From assembly GCA_949893755.1 (NCBI GenBank), contig CATLCV010000008.1, forward strand, positions 1 to 61,594: a stretch of 61,594 nucleotides of DNA, in the 5' to 3' direction. This document shows, piece after piece, positions 43,026 through 51,587 of the stretch. Source of the stretch: an uncultured Lachnospiraceae bacterium. GTDB taxonomy: Bacteria > Bacillota > Clostridia > Lachnospirales > Lachnospiraceae. The position numbers and the translations under genes were made by a program. Position 1 is the stretch's first letter. Every line of letters begins with the position of its first letter. The notes under the pieces are model-generated. The model worked only from the letters and a program-made list of their open reading frames with translations, ran no database searches and was not told where the DNA came from.

Positions 43026-43475
43026 CTATCCCTCCAGCCGTTCCTTGATCGTCCGATATTCTTCCGGAATCTCCTCCATTGTGAGTGTATCGTGTACGGA
43101 GCAGGTGCCGGCATCCCGGGCGGTCTCATAATACCATTTTTTATAATTCAGTGTATCCAGTGTCTCCTGAACCTGCTCCATCTGCAGGAGCACCGCGTCT
43201 CTCTGGCGTTCGATCAGCTCCAGCCGCTGTTCAATGGTCGAATCTCCTTCCATACACCAGCCGATGAAGGTCCGGATATCCTTGATTGACATGCCTGTTT
43301 TTTTCAGGCATTCGATGATGGACAGCCATTCAAAATCATTTTCACTGAACATGCGGATGCCGCTCTTGGAACGCTCCACAAAGGGGAGAAGCCCCTCCTT
43401 GTCATAATAGCGCAGCTTGGAAGGCGCTGCATGCAGCTTTTTCGCCATTTCTCCGATCGTATAATACATAGACAA
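43026..43475 (-). CDS. MerR-family transcriptional regulator
   Basis: 149 residues. The N-terminal winged helix YTIGEMAKKLHAAPSKLRYY is followed by DKEGLLPFVERSKSGIRMF. A coiled-coil dimer helix lies around 75-120 (ERQRDAVLLQMEQVQETLD). The effector end is short, like regulators of organic-compound stress. The candidate dyad operator TTAAAG-GTA-CTTTAA at 43502-43516 lies just upstream, so autoregulation is likely. No adjacent target gene except the divergent MoxR gene. Confidence 0.92.
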   Translation of the reverse strand: MSMYYTIGEMAKKLHAAPSKLRYYDKEGLLPFVERSKSGIRMFSENDFEWLSIIECLKKTGMSIKDIRTFIGWCMEGDSTIEQRLELIERQRDAVLLQMEQVQETLDTLNYKKWYYETARDAGTCSVHDTLTMEEIPEEYRTIKERLEG

Positions 43476-43501
43476 AACCTCTTTAAAGTTAATACAAGTT
43501 T

Positions 43502-43516
43502 TTAAAGGTACTTTAA
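43502..43516 (-). promoter_or_regulatory. Dyad, likely MerR operator
   Basis: TTAAAG, 3-nt centre, CTTTAA: perfect six-base arms, 27 bases before the regulator start, in the usual place for a MerR operator. Confidence 0.5.
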
Positions 43517-43590
43517 CTTTTGCTATTATAGCAGGAAATGAAAGACGGAGTCAATCATTTTGGCGTATTTGCTATTTTTTGAAGAATCGA

Positions 43591-43697
43591 ATATAATAGG
43601 AATTGCGCTGAAGCGCAAGCAGGTCATCAATTTTCAGAAGAAAATTGGTGACAAATTATAATAGGAATTGCGCTGAAGCGCAAGCAGGTTATCACTA
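43591..43697 (+). repeat. Two-hairpin dispersed element, copies B and C (C truncated)
   Basis: Copy B has TTGCGC-TGAA-GCGCAA and GTCATCAATTTTC / GAAAATTGGTGAC, flanked by TATAATAG boxes. Copy C begins inside the end of B and stops after its first hairpin and GGTTATCAC. Copy B is closely related to copy A at 11804, with stem changes that keep pairing. C leads straight into the ribosome site of the MoxR gene. Confidence 0.8.
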
Positions 43698-43723
43698 CTG
43701 AGAGGATAAAGGAGCTGAGACAG

Positions 43724-45373
43724 ATGGATATAAAAAGGGCAAAGCAGGAGATCAAGGATTCCATAGAGGCGTATCTGGCTAAGGATGAATTCGGCGCATA
43801 TCGGATCCCGGCCATCCGTCAGAGGCCGATCCTTCTGATGGGACCGCCAGGAATCGGTAAAACGCAGATCATGGACCAGATCGCGAAGGAATGCCGCATC
43901 GGCCTGGTGGCATATACGATCACCCACCATACCAGACAGAGCGCGGTGGGGCTTCCGTTTATCCGGGAAAAAAATTACGGAGGAAAGACATGTTCCATTA
44001 CAGAATATACGATGAGCGAGATCATAGCCTCCGTGTATGACAAGATCGAGCAGACCGGCATCCGGGAGGGGATTTTGTTTATTGACGAGATCAACTGTGT
44101 GTCGGAAACGCTGGCACCCACCATGCTGCAGTTCCTCCAGGGAAAAACCTTCGGCAATCAGCAGGTGCCGGAGGGCTGGATCATCGTTGCTGCGGGAAAT
44201 CCTCCGGAATACAACAGGTCCGTGCGGGACTTTGACGTAGTGACGCTGGACAGGCTGAAAAAGATTGATGTGGAGGAGAACTTCGGCGTGTGGAAGGAAT
44301 ACGCATACAAGCAGGGGATCCACCCGGCGGTCATTTCTTACCTGGAGCTGCGGAAGCAGAATTTTTATAAGATGGAGACGACGGTAGATGGAAAATGCTT
44401 CGCCACGGCCAGAGGGTGGGAGGATCTGTCCCAGTTCATCCAGGTCTATGAAAGCCTGGGAAAAAAGGTGGACCGGGAGGTCGTATCCCAGTATATCCAG
44501 CATCCGAAGATTGCCAGAGACTTTGCAAATTATCTGGAGCTTTACCATAAATATAAAGCAGATTACGGGGTGGAGGAGATCCTGCATGGAAAGTGGAATA
44601 CGGCGGTCCTGCAGAAGGTGAAGGCAGCAGCGTTTGACGAGCATTTGAAGATCGTCAGCCTGTTCAACGGGAAACTGAGCGAGTTCTTTACGGAATGCTT
44701 CCTGTCCGATGCCTACGTAACCAGGCTGTATGAATATCTGCTCCATTACCGGGAGGGGCAGGAGAAAAGAGCCGGAGACAGGCAGGCGGCGGAAGAGATT
44801 GACAAAAGCCGGATTGCGGAAACAGAAAGAATCGCAGGGGAGCAGGCAGCGGAAGGAAACGTGAATGGGCAGCGTACCGAAGTGAGCGAAAATATCCGGA
44901 TTCCGGTATCAATCGGAGACGAGCTTCATCGTGCGGAGAGGGACCTGGAAGAGCTGGAACAAAAGGAACTGCTGACCCGACAGGAGGAGATCATCCTGAA
45001 AAGGGTGATTGCCGCATTGGAACGATTTACAATAAGCGTCAAGGGGACACTGGCTGCGGAAAATACAGAATTTGAAGCTGTCAAGGCATTGTTCCAAAAA
45101 GAAGTGGATGCCCGGGAGGAATCGATTACACGGACTTCGGAAACGCTGACTCATGTATTTGACTTTATGGAGGATGCGTTCGGGGAGAGCCAGGAAATGG
45201 TGGCTCTGATCACGGAGCTGAATGCCAATTATTACAGTGTATGGTTTATCAACGAATACGGATGCGACCAGTATTACCGCTATAACAAGGGGCTTCTCTT
45301 CCAGGAACGCCATCAGTCGATCGTGCGGGAGATGGATGATGTGGAAGAACTGCTCAATACAGGATTGAAATAA
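43724..45373 (+). CDS. MoxR-type AAA ATPase
   Basis: 549 residues. AAA+ core with Walker A GPPGIGKT at 40-47, Walker B ILFIDEIN with D121, a sensor 1 in IIVAAGNPPEYN and an arginine-rich VVTLDRLKK. The C-terminal 230 residues are charged coiled coil and a helical domain, with no known fold seen. MoxR ATPases act as chaperones, usually with a VWA protein. The VWA gene at 50030 is the expected partner, now 4.7 kb away. RBS AAAGGAG. The gene is preceded by two copies of the hairpin element. Confidence 0.9.
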   Translation: MDIKRAKQEIKDSIEAYLAKDEFGAYRIPAIRQRPILLMGPPGIGKTQIMDQIAKECRIGLVAYTITHHTRQSAVGLPFIREKNYGGKTCSITEYTMSEIIASVYDKIEQTGIREGILFIDEINCVSETLAPTMLQFLQGKTFGNQQVPEGWIIVAAGNPPEYNRSVRDFDVVTLDRLKKIDVEENFGVWKEYAYKQGIHPAVISYLELRKQNFYKMETTVDGKCFATARGWEDLSQFIQVYESLGKKVDREVVSQYIQHPKIARDFANYLELYHKYKADYGVEEILHGKWNTAVLQKVKAAAFDEHLKIVSLFNGKLSEFFTECFLSDAYVTRLYEYLLHYREGQEKRAGDRQAAEEIDKSRIAETERIAGEQAAEGNVNGQRTEVSENIRIPVSIGDELHRAERDLEELEQKELLTRQEEIILKRVIAALERFTISVKGTLAAENTEFEAVKALFQKEVDAREESITRTSETLTHVFDFMEDAFGESQEMVALITELNANYYSVWFINEYGCDQYYRYNKGLLFQERHQSIVREMDDVEELLNTGLK

Positions 45374-45461
45374 AGAAATTTTGTGAAATCAGAGAAAAGT
45401 ATTGAAGAAATGCATAGGTTTGCTATAATTTAAGTATTAAAAACAGAAGGAAGGAAAACAC

Positions 45462-46094
45462 ATGAAAAGTCCAAATGTAAATATTTATAAAGTTCAAATG
45501 GCTTATTTTTTTAAAGAAAAGAGTGAAATTCGAGCATTTGGACTTATTAGTAGTTTATACAATCAATTAAAAGATGTTTTTAAAACAGAGCCACAGTCAA
45601 TACCTATTCCCGATGACGCACCGGGAGATGTGCCGCGTTGCGTATGGAATGATGTTAATACGTCGTTGACTTTTAGTAAAATCAGATTAGATTTTACCTT
45701 CAATATTCCATCCAAATTTAATTGGCAAGAATTATTTGTTACATTTAATGAAAAGATTATGTTTGCGATTGATGAATGTGACATTGTGATTGATAGAGTG
45801 GGATTAGCTGCAGAAATTATGTCTTCTGACAACCTTCATGATTTATTAAAAGAGCATATTTCTATAGAGAAATTTAATAATGCGAAAGAAGTTAATATAT
45901 CATGGGTTGAAAATTCTGAGTTGTATAATATATGGACATATTTTTTAATTAATGAATCAAAGGACGAGAATAAGATAGTCTTTGATATAAATAGTTTACC
46001 TGAATGTAAATTGAGTGAGCAAGGGATATCAGGAAGAGAATCAATGAATAAGTGTGCAGAAAAATTGAAAGGGAAGATGTTGAATGTATTTTAA
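45462..46094 (+). CDS. Unknown protein, first gene of an AT-rich three-gene module
   Basis: 210 residues, clearly lower GC than the neighbours. The segment IDRVGLAAEIM and the general pattern resemble the TIGR04255 group, but this is a tentative reading. No membrane helix or catalytic motif is visible. RBS AAGGAAGG. It overlaps the next gene by 11 bases, so the three genes are one operon. Codon use (many TTA, AAT, ATA) marks it as imported. Possible role: toxin, antitoxin or defence component. Confidence 0.6.
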   Translation: MKSPNVNIYKVQMAYFFKEKSEIRAFGLISSLYNQLKDVFKTEPQSIPIPDDAPGDVPRCVWNDVNTSLTFSKIRLDFTFNIPSKFNWQELFVTFNEKIMFAIDECDIVIDRVGLAAEIMSSDNLHDLLKEHISIEKFNNAKEVNISWVENSELYNIWTYFLINESKDENKIVFDINSLPECKLSEQGISGRESMNKCAEKLKGKMLNVF

Positions 46095-46656
46095 ATCTAA
46101 TAATACGGTATTGAATCAATCAATGTTATGGAATATTGATGCATACAAAATAAAAAGTGTAGTTACATACGTTATGAATGGTCTGTTGGAAAAAATAGAA
46201 AATCCTTTTTGGATGGAAAAAAGAATAGAAAATAATGTTTTTGGATATAATAGTAAAAAATATGAACAATTGGAAAAGTTATATTCAATGGCATATACTA
46301 GTCTAAATTCATTGGAAAAAAATTATATAGTAGCGAGTGCTGCATTGGACGAAATAGCAGAGTTAGATGATAATTGGAATAATAATGGTGCATGTTCTTT
46401 TTCTGCGAAGTTAATTGAAAAATGTAGAGGAATTCTGATGCAGTTAGTAGCTGAACCATTTATATGTCCTACAGCTTGCGGTTCTATTCAGTTTGAGTAT
46501 GAAAAAGAAAATGGAGAGTATCTTGAATTCGAAGTATATGAAGATAGAATCGAAGTTTTTTTAGATACGCTGTCCAATGGAGAACAAGAGTTTTGCTTAA
46601 AGGGGATTTCAGCAACTGATAAAATGAAACAAATGGTGGTAGATTTTTATGGTTGA
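46084..46656 (+). CDS. Unknown protein, second gene of the AT-rich module
   Basis: 190 residues. Contains ELDDNWNNNGACSFS and later PFICPTACGSIQFEYEKENG, a recurrent motif pair (DDNW..GA, then P..G.I..E) of an unnamed family often found in small accessory operons. It overlaps the genes before and after it (11 and 8 bases). No signal or membrane helix. AT-rich like the rest of the module. The function is not known; a regulatory or immunity role is only a guess. Confidence 0.6.
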   Translation: MYFKSNNTVLNQSMLWNIDAYKIKSVVTYVMNGLLEKIENPFWMEKRIENNVFGYNSKKYEQLEKLYSMAYTSLNSLEKNYIVASAALDEIAELDDNWNNNGACSFSAKLIEKCRGILMQLVAEPFICPTACGSIQFEYEKENGEYLEFEVYEDRIEVFLDTLSNGEQEFCLKGISATDKMKQMVVDFYG

Positions 46657-47062
46657 AAGGGATTGGAAACAAATATATCGTAGAGTAAAAAGTAAACCTA
46701 TTTTTATGAAAGATGGCAGACCATCATCAGCTTTATTTAAGGATAGCAAAGGGGTATCTGTTGATAGAGATGCTGGAAGAACAATTGACGATATCATATC
46801 TGATGAAGAGCGTTTACATTCATTGTATAATGCTGAATTAACAGATGAGGAGATAAAAGAAAAGGGAGAAGAATTAAAAGCGATAATTGGTTTGACAGAT
46901 GAACAGTGTGATTCAGTTGGAGTTTGTGTAATTCCGGATCCAATATATGGAGAAAATGAATATCATGCGTTGCTCCAAAAGTCAGAAACAGAGATTCAAT
47001 TATCAAAAAGTCAGGCTAAATCGTTAGCGAAGGTAGCAAGTGTGATAAAAAGCTATGCCTGA
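46649..47062 (+). CDS. Unknown protein, third gene of the AT-rich module
   Basis: 137 residues. Key segments are GRPSSALFKDSKGVSVDRD and VCVIPDPIYGENEYHALL, which recur in an unnamed family (PSS..FKDS.G.SVDRD, then P.P..NEYHA). The conserved Arg/Asp/His residues suggest an active site or a nucleic acid contact, but this is inference. It overlaps the second gene by eight bases. After its stop a short TACAGGTGGAAAT repeat (47185) and a terminator hairpin (47217-47240) follow. Confidence 0.6.
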   Translation: MVERDWKQIYRRVKSKPIFMKDGRPSSALFKDSKGVSVDRDAGRTIDDIISDEERLHSLYNAELTDEEIKEKGEELKAIIGLTDEQCDSVGVCVIPDPIYGENEYHALLQKSETEIQLSKSQAKSLAKVASVIKSYA

Positions 47063-47216
47063 ACTTATTTGTGAAAGAGTGGAAAAATTAGATTCTCTAC
47101 TCTATTTTTACATACTGCTGGTTGCGCTGATTGATGAAATCAGGCCGTCCGTGGCTTTCCTCTTATCCTCAAAACTGATACCGTACAGGTGGAAATAATT
47201 CCTAAGTACACATAGA

Positions 47217-47240
47217 AAGAAGCTCCGTCAGGAGCTTCTT
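47217..47240 (+). terminator. Terminator-like hairpin after the AT-rich module
   Basis: AAGAAGCTCC-GTCA-GGAGCTTCTT, a perfect 10-bp stem, followed only by CCG. The TATAGTTATCT start of the RNA element follows within three bases. Confidence 0.7.
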
Positions 47241-47243
47241 CCG

Positions 47244-47420
47244 TATAGTTATCTAAAAAGGAATGAGAGTAAAAGTGCGGAATCCGGGGTTACCGCCCCG
47301 GATGTCCAAAACTTTATGAGGGGGGAGATAGTTGTTTTTCAACTATCTGTCATTTAGTATAATAGAAAAATGTGTCCAAAGTGTTTTCATTTCATTAAAG
47401 AACTCGAAAAATTATAAACA
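47244..47420 (+). ncRNA. Structured RNA-like element, copy 1
   Basis: Starts TATAGTTATCTAAAAAGG, then an outer AAAGT/ACTTT pairing around a hairpin ATCCGGGG/CCCCGGAT. The conserved TTTATGAGGGGGGAG follows, then the hairpin AGATAGTTG-loop-CAACTATCT, and the shared TGTGTCCAAAGTGTTTTCA. Copy 2 (49711-49885) has the same parts, and its inner hairpin differs in sequence yet still pairs. It explains most of the 400-bp gap 47063-47462. No protein frame fits. Confidence 0.65.
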
Positions 47421-47462
47421 AATCAAAAAGGAAATCAAAAGACTTCATAGAGTCTCGTCTTT

Positions 47463-48734
47463 TCACTCTGCGGAATCTGCATATACGATCCGGCCATTGC
47501 ACAGGGTATATTTCACCTTTCCATATAATTTCCTGCCTGTAAACGGAGAATTGGAGGACATGGAATGATAGCTGTCCGGAATCCATGGCTCCTCCGGATC
47601 AAAAATTACTAGGTCCGCCGGGCTGTCCTGCTTTATGTTTCCATAAGGCAGGTGGTAGAGCCGGGCCGGATTTATGGTCATTTTTCCTAATAGCTGCATC
47701 AGTGTGAGATGGCCGGGTCGGACAAGCGACGTGATCCCAAGAGCAAGGGCTGTCTCCAGTCCGATGATGCCGCTGGGGGCATCCGGGAACGGCTTCGCTT
47801 TTTCCGCGGCGCTGTGGGGGGCATGATCCGTTGCAATGATGTCGATGGTGCCGTCGGACAGTCCCCGGATGATGGCCTGCCGGTCTTTTTCTGTGCGCAG
47901 AGGAGGGTTCATTTTTGCCAGAGTGCCATGGGTAAGTACAGCATCCTCCGTCAGGGTAAAATGATGCGGAGTCGCCTCAGCATGGAGCTTCGCGCCCATC
48001 GCCCGGAAGGACCGTACCAGCTCTACGGAATATCCGGAGCTGATATGCTGAATGACCACATGGGCACCGGAGCGCAGCGCCAGCATACAATCCCTTGCCA
48101 CAAGAGACTCCTCGGCAATGGACGGGGAACCATAGAGCCCCATCTGCCGGGAAATCTCCCCGTGATTGATCCCGTTATTCCGGATAAAGGCAGGATCCTC
48201 TTCATGAAGGCTGATGGGAACGCCAAGCTCTCCGGCCGCCTTCATGGCCTCATAGCAGAACGAGGCATTGGTGATGGGAATCCCGTCATCCGTAAAACCG
48301 CAGGCACCCGCTTCTTTTAGTGCCGGCATGTCTGTCATGACCTGGCCTTTCAGCCCCTGAGATACGGTTCCGGCCTGGAAGATCCGGATATCTTCCTGCT
48401 TTGCCCGTTCCAGGATATCCCGCAGTACGGGAACCGAATCCACCGCAGGGGACGTATTTGCCATGCAGATCACGGACGTGAATCCGCCCCTTGCCGCCGC
48501 AAGCGCGCCGGTGTGAAACGTCTCCTTGTGGGTAAAGCCGGGATCCCGGAAATGTGTATGGGTGTCGATCAGCCCCGGGGCAATGACGAAGCCTTCCGCG
48601 TCCAGGCATTCCTCCCCGGGGGAGGCAGTCAGGTCCGGGCCGATCCTGGCAATGATGCCGTCTCGGATGCGGAGATCAGCTTTGTACGATGCGTTGGTAT
48701 TTGGATCCATGATCAAGCCGTTTTTTAGTATCAT
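47463..48734 (-). CDS. pyrC: Dihydroorotase
   Basis: 423 residues, class I amidohydrolase. The metal motif is DTHTHFRDPG near residue 60, with further ligands in the EDPAFI, QHISSG and ATDHAPHS segments. It closes carbamoyl-aspartate to dihydroorotate in pyrimidine synthesis, in the cytoplasm. The start at 48734 follows GGAAAGGA; a longer frame to 48842 is not supported by homology. It stands alone on the minus strand between two copies of the RNA element, away from other pyr genes. Confidence 0.93.
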   Translation of the reverse strand: MILKNGLIMDPNTNASYKADLRIRDGIIARIGPDLTASPGEECLDAEGFVIAPGLIDTHTHFRDPGFTHKETFHTGALAAARGGFTSVICMANTSPAVDSVPVLRDILERAKQEDIRIFQAGTVSQGLKGQVMTDMPALKEAGACGFTDDGIPITNASFCYEAMKAAGELGVPISLHEEDPAFIRNNGINHGEISRQMGLYGSPSIAEESLVARDCMLALRSGAHVVIQHISSGYSVELVRSFRAMGAKLHAEATPHHFTLTEDAVLTHGTLAKMNPPLRTEKDRQAIIRGLSDGTIDIIATDHAPHSAAEKAKPFPDAPSGIIGLETALALGITSLVRPGHLTLMQLLGKMTINPARLYHLPYGNIKQDSPADLVIFDPEEPWIPDSYHSMSSNSPFTGRKLYGKVKYTLCNGRIVYADSAE

Positions 48735-48763
48735 AGTGTGGTTCCTTTCCGATTTTATAGAAT

Positions 48764-48788
48764 GTTTCCAACTGTACAGGTGGAAATG
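48764..48788. repeat. TTTCCA palindrome, pyrC leader copy
   Basis: TTTCCA-ACTGTACAGG-TGGAAA, nearly symmetrical. Related TACAGGTGGAAAT copies occur at about 47185 and 60099, and a mirror copy near 14427-14448. The remaining gap to 49030 is AT-rich with short dyads and no convincing gene. Confidence 0.5.
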
Positions 48789-49033
48789 TTTTGGGTTAGA
48801 AGTTGCAGCAAAAAATGATATAGACAAGTCAAGATGTGCCACATATTTTATTACAACTCTTTACGGTTTATGCAACCGTGCAATAAGACACGGTATTATG
48901 TAACCTATTTTTACATAACTTATGGAATTTGGCAATACAATTTACCGGCGGTTAGAATAAAAATCAAATTGTATTATTAAAAATCTAAATTTTCCAATAC
49001 AAAGTCGGAATCTTCAAAAGGCACAATCAGTTC

Positions 49034-49062
49034 TTGACATTCACCTCTGAATGTGGTATTTT
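49034..49062 (+). promoter_or_regulatory. Promoter with inverted repeat for the DUF3796/XRE pair
   Basis: TTGACA (49034-49039), 17-bp spacer, TATTTT (49057-49062). ACATTC-ACCTCT-GAATGT (49037-49054) sits across the spacer, a probable operator of the XRE-type regulator. Confidence 0.65.
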
Positions 49063-49109
49063 TATAACATAAAGAGTGAAATAAACCACATATAGAAGGA
49101 GGAATATGA

Positions 49110-49463
49110 ATGAAAAAGATCAATTATCTGGGATTTTTATCCCTGCTCTCCCTGATCTCCATATTGGGATGGAAGAGCGGCAACACAGGATTGTATGGAT
49201 TTTTTGGATTTATCTATTTTATCCGCTATTTTTGGGTGAGTCCGGATGAACTGTTTCTTTCGAATGTGCAGAAATCCGCAACCACTGCATTTATGCTGAG
49301 CATGGTCTCCCTTGTTCCGTTTATGTTTTCCTGCTCCGTATTCTACAATATCTCTGCCGCAATCCCTATGGCCTTTGCGCTGAGCTTTGTGGTATCGACC
49401 GTTGCATTTACATTCGTGCTGATGGGACTGGAGTTGAGAGAGCGAAGGGGAGCGGAGGAATGA
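49110..49463 (+). CDS. DUF3796-like small membrane protein
   Basis: 117 residues with about four hydrophobic helices ([66 protein letters not shown]). It pairs with a small XRE regulator by an ATGA overlap, a typical arrangement of this family in Clostridia. Molecular function unknown. RBS AGAAGGAGG. Confidence 0.78.
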   Translation: MKKINYLGFLSLLSLISILGWKSGNTGLYGFFGFIYFIRYFWVSPDELFLSNVQKSATTAFMLSMVSLVPFMFSCSVFYNISAAIPMAFALSFVVSTVAFTFVLMGLELRERRGAEE

Positions 49464-49657
49464 TCAAAAACAGGATAAAGGAATACCGGGCCAGATATGA
49501 TATGAAGCAGGAAGACCTGGCAAAGCTGGTCGGTGTGCGGAGGGAAACGATCGGGAATCTGGAAAAAGGAAAATACAATCCTTCGCTGGTTCTGGCATGG
49601 AATATCGCAAAGGTATTTCATGTGACGATCGAGGAAGTTTTTACGGTAGAATCATAA
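49460..49657 (+). CDS. Small XRE-family (Cro/CI-like) regulator
   Basis: 65 residues that are almost entirely an HTH_3 domain: [20 protein letters not shown], then [17 protein letters not shown]. It overlaps the membrane protein stop by four bases. Likely represses its own operon through the dyad at 49037-49054. Homologues usually regulate the partner membrane protein gene. Confidence 0.92.
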   Translation: MIKNRIKEYRARYDMKQEDLAKLVGVRRETIGNLEKGKYNPSLVLAWNIAKVFHVTIEEVFTVES

Positions 49658-49677
49658 AAATATAAAAAGACAAAGAA

Positions 49678-49703
49678 ATCCGCTAACCTCACGGTTAGCG
49701 GAT
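49678..49703 (+). terminator. Terminator after the XRE gene
   Basis: ATCCGCTAACC-TCAC-GGTTAGCGGAT, an 11-bp perfect stem, followed by CTCTTGTTAT. RNA element copy 2 begins within eight bases. Confidence 0.85.
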
Positions 49704-49710
49704 CTCTTGT

Positions 49711-49885
49711 TATAGTTATCTAAAAAGGAATGAGAGTAAAGTGTGACATCCAGGAATCTCTCCCCGGATGTCTTAACTTTATGAGGGGGGAGATAGTTGT
49801 TTTATCAACTATCTGATATTTAGTATAAAAGAAAAATGTGTCCAAAGTGTTTTCAATTTATAAAAGAAGTAGAAAAATTATAAAG
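49711..49885 (+). ncRNA. Structured RNA-like element, copy 2
   Basis: Parts match copy 1: TATAGTTATCTAAAAAGG, GAGAGTAAAGT, an inner hairpin GACATCC / GGATGTC that differs in bases but pairs, TTTATGAGGGGGGAG, hairpin GATAGTTG / CAACTATC, and TGTGTCCAAAGTGTTTTCA. The 5' AGTTATC could also pair with GATAGTT of the last hairpin, so two folds are possible. It fills half of the 372-bp gap 49658-50029. Confidence 0.65.
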
Positions 49886-50029
49886 AAAAAGTTTAGAATG
49901 TAGAAAACTGTCATAATTTGCGGCAAAAGTATGATAAGATAGACGTATTCAGAATAGGAAGTCACAGTTTTGATTAAAGTAAATGGATAGATAAAAACGG
50001 CGGATTGGCAGGAAGCGGGGAAGCATAGT

Positions 50030-51367
50030 ATGGAAAACAGAGAAGCGTCCGGGCGTCTGGAACTGCTCGGAGAAAAAATATGGAATGCATCCAGGGATGA
50101 ATTGTATCTTGGAATGCGTTTTCTGGATGTTGCACTGAACAGCTTTGTGTATCAGATGGATACCAAAGTCAGCCCATTCGGAACCGACGGGGCCGTGCTG
50201 TACTTTCATCCTCAGCAGCTTGGCGGATTGTACCGGCAGAATCGGATCCTGGTGAACCGGGGGTATCTGCATATGGTGTATCACTGTATTTTCCGGCACA
50301 TATGGAAGGAATATCCGGCAGGATCAAAGGAGGATATTCCAGAAGGAAAGCGCCAGGAGACAGATCCCGGCGCCAGGCTGTGGAATCTGAGCTGCGACAT
50401 TGCCGCGGAACATCTGATCGATGGAAGCTATCACCGTTCGGTCCGATATTCCAGAAGCCTTCTTAGAAGGGAAACTTATCGGAAACTGGAACAGGAAGGG
50501 AAAACACTGCATGCCGAACGGATTTTTAAGCTGCTGCCGGACTGGAATCTGGATGAAAAAGGGCTGGCAAAGCTGGAACAGGAATTTTACGTGGACGACC
50601 ATCAATACTGGCCTGATCATCAGCCGGACAGGAAGCCTGACCCGGATTCCTGTTTGCAGAAGAAGTGGCAGGACATTGACGAGCAGATAGAAACGGATCT
50701 GGAAACCTTTTCCAAAGAGGCTTCCGAGCAGAATGGTGACCTGCTGGGCCAGATGAAGATTGAGAACAGGGAGAGACACGATTACCGCTCCTTCCTGAAA
50801 AAGTTTTCCGTGCTGAGGGAAGAGATCGAGGTGGATATAGATTCCTTTGACTATACATTTTACAGCTATGGGCTGTCCCTGTACGGAAATATGCCGCTGA
50901 TCGAGCCGCAGGAGACAAAGGAAGTCAAAAAAGTGGAAGAATTTGCAGTGGTGGTGGACACCTCCATGTCATGCTCCGGGGAGCTGGTGCGCAGATTCCT
51001 GGAAGAAACCTATGATGTATTGAGCCAAAACGAAAGCTTTTTCCGCAAGATCAATGTGCATATCATTCAGTGTGATGAGGATGTGAGGTCTGATGTGAAG
51101 ATCAGCAGCGAGAAGGAGCTGAAAGCGTATATGGACAATCTGACCTTGTACGGGGAGGGAGGGACAGACTTCCGCCCGGCGTTTGAATATGTGGATGAGA
51201 AGATCCGGCAGGGGGAGTTTACGGAGCTTCGGGGGCTGATCTATTTCACAGACGGATACGGGATCTATCCCGGGAAGGCACCGGGGTATCAGACGGCATT
51301 CGTATTCATGCAGGAGGATTACAGGGATGCGGATGTGCCGGGATGGGCGATGAAGCTGGTGATATAG
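50030..51367 (+). CDS. VWA protein of the DUF2201 type (MoxR partner class)
   Basis: 445 residues. The N-terminal DUF2201-like part has VYHCIFRHIWKEY and CDIAAEHLID, like a metallopeptidase-type helix with paired histidines. The C-terminal VWA domain has a MIDAS motif DTSMS at 310-314, with TDF in GEGGTDFRPAFEY and DG in IYFTDGYG. Such proteins are partners of MoxR ATPases in protein maturation or conflict systems. The MoxR gene lies at 43724 with a 4.7-kb insertion between. The RBS GGAAGCGGGGAAG is weak. Confidence 0.85.
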   Translation: MENREASGRLELLGEKIWNASRDELYLGMRFLDVALNSFVYQMDTKVSPFGTDGAVLYFHPQQLGGLYRQNRILVNRGYLHMVYHCIFRHIWKEYPAGSKEDIPEGKRQETDPGARLWNLSCDIAAEHLIDGSYHRSVRYSRSLLRRETYRKLEQEGKTLHAERIFKLLPDWNLDEKGLAKLEQEFYVDDHQYWPDHQPDRKPDPDSCLQKKWQDIDEQIETDLETFSKEASEQNGDLLGQMKIENRERHDYRSFLKKFSVLREEIEVDIDSFDYTFYSYGLSLYGNMPLIEPQETKEVKKVEEFAVVVDTSMSCSGELVRRFLEETYDVLSQNESFFRKINVHIIQCDEDVRSDVKISSEKELKAYMDNLTLYGEGGTDFRPAFEYVDEKIRQGEFTELRGLIYFTDGYGIYPGKAPGYQTAFVFMQEDYRDADVPGWAMKLVI

Positions 51368-51587
51368 AGTTTGACCGGTGTGTAAAGATTTGTTTGCAGT
51401 TGACTTTCCGGACGGCAAATGCAATCAAATTGCTTCAAAATGAATATATTTTGCAAATTTTTGTTGCTTTATTTTGGATATATGTGTAAAATTGGTTGTA
51501 AAAATGATACGAACACTTACATATCGGGATCAAGGGCATAAATATAAGGTTTCGTAAGTGCAATATCCTATGAAAGAAGGAAAACAT

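Noticed and set aside
43634-44746. 370-codon frame on the - strand
   Set aside because: Lies opposite the MoxR ATPase, which has Walker A and B motifs and a ribosome site.
48735-48903. N-terminal extension of pyrC or a small gene on the + strand
   Set aside because: The extension is not like dihydroorotases and lacks a ribosome site. The + frame has no motif and crosses the palindromic repeat.
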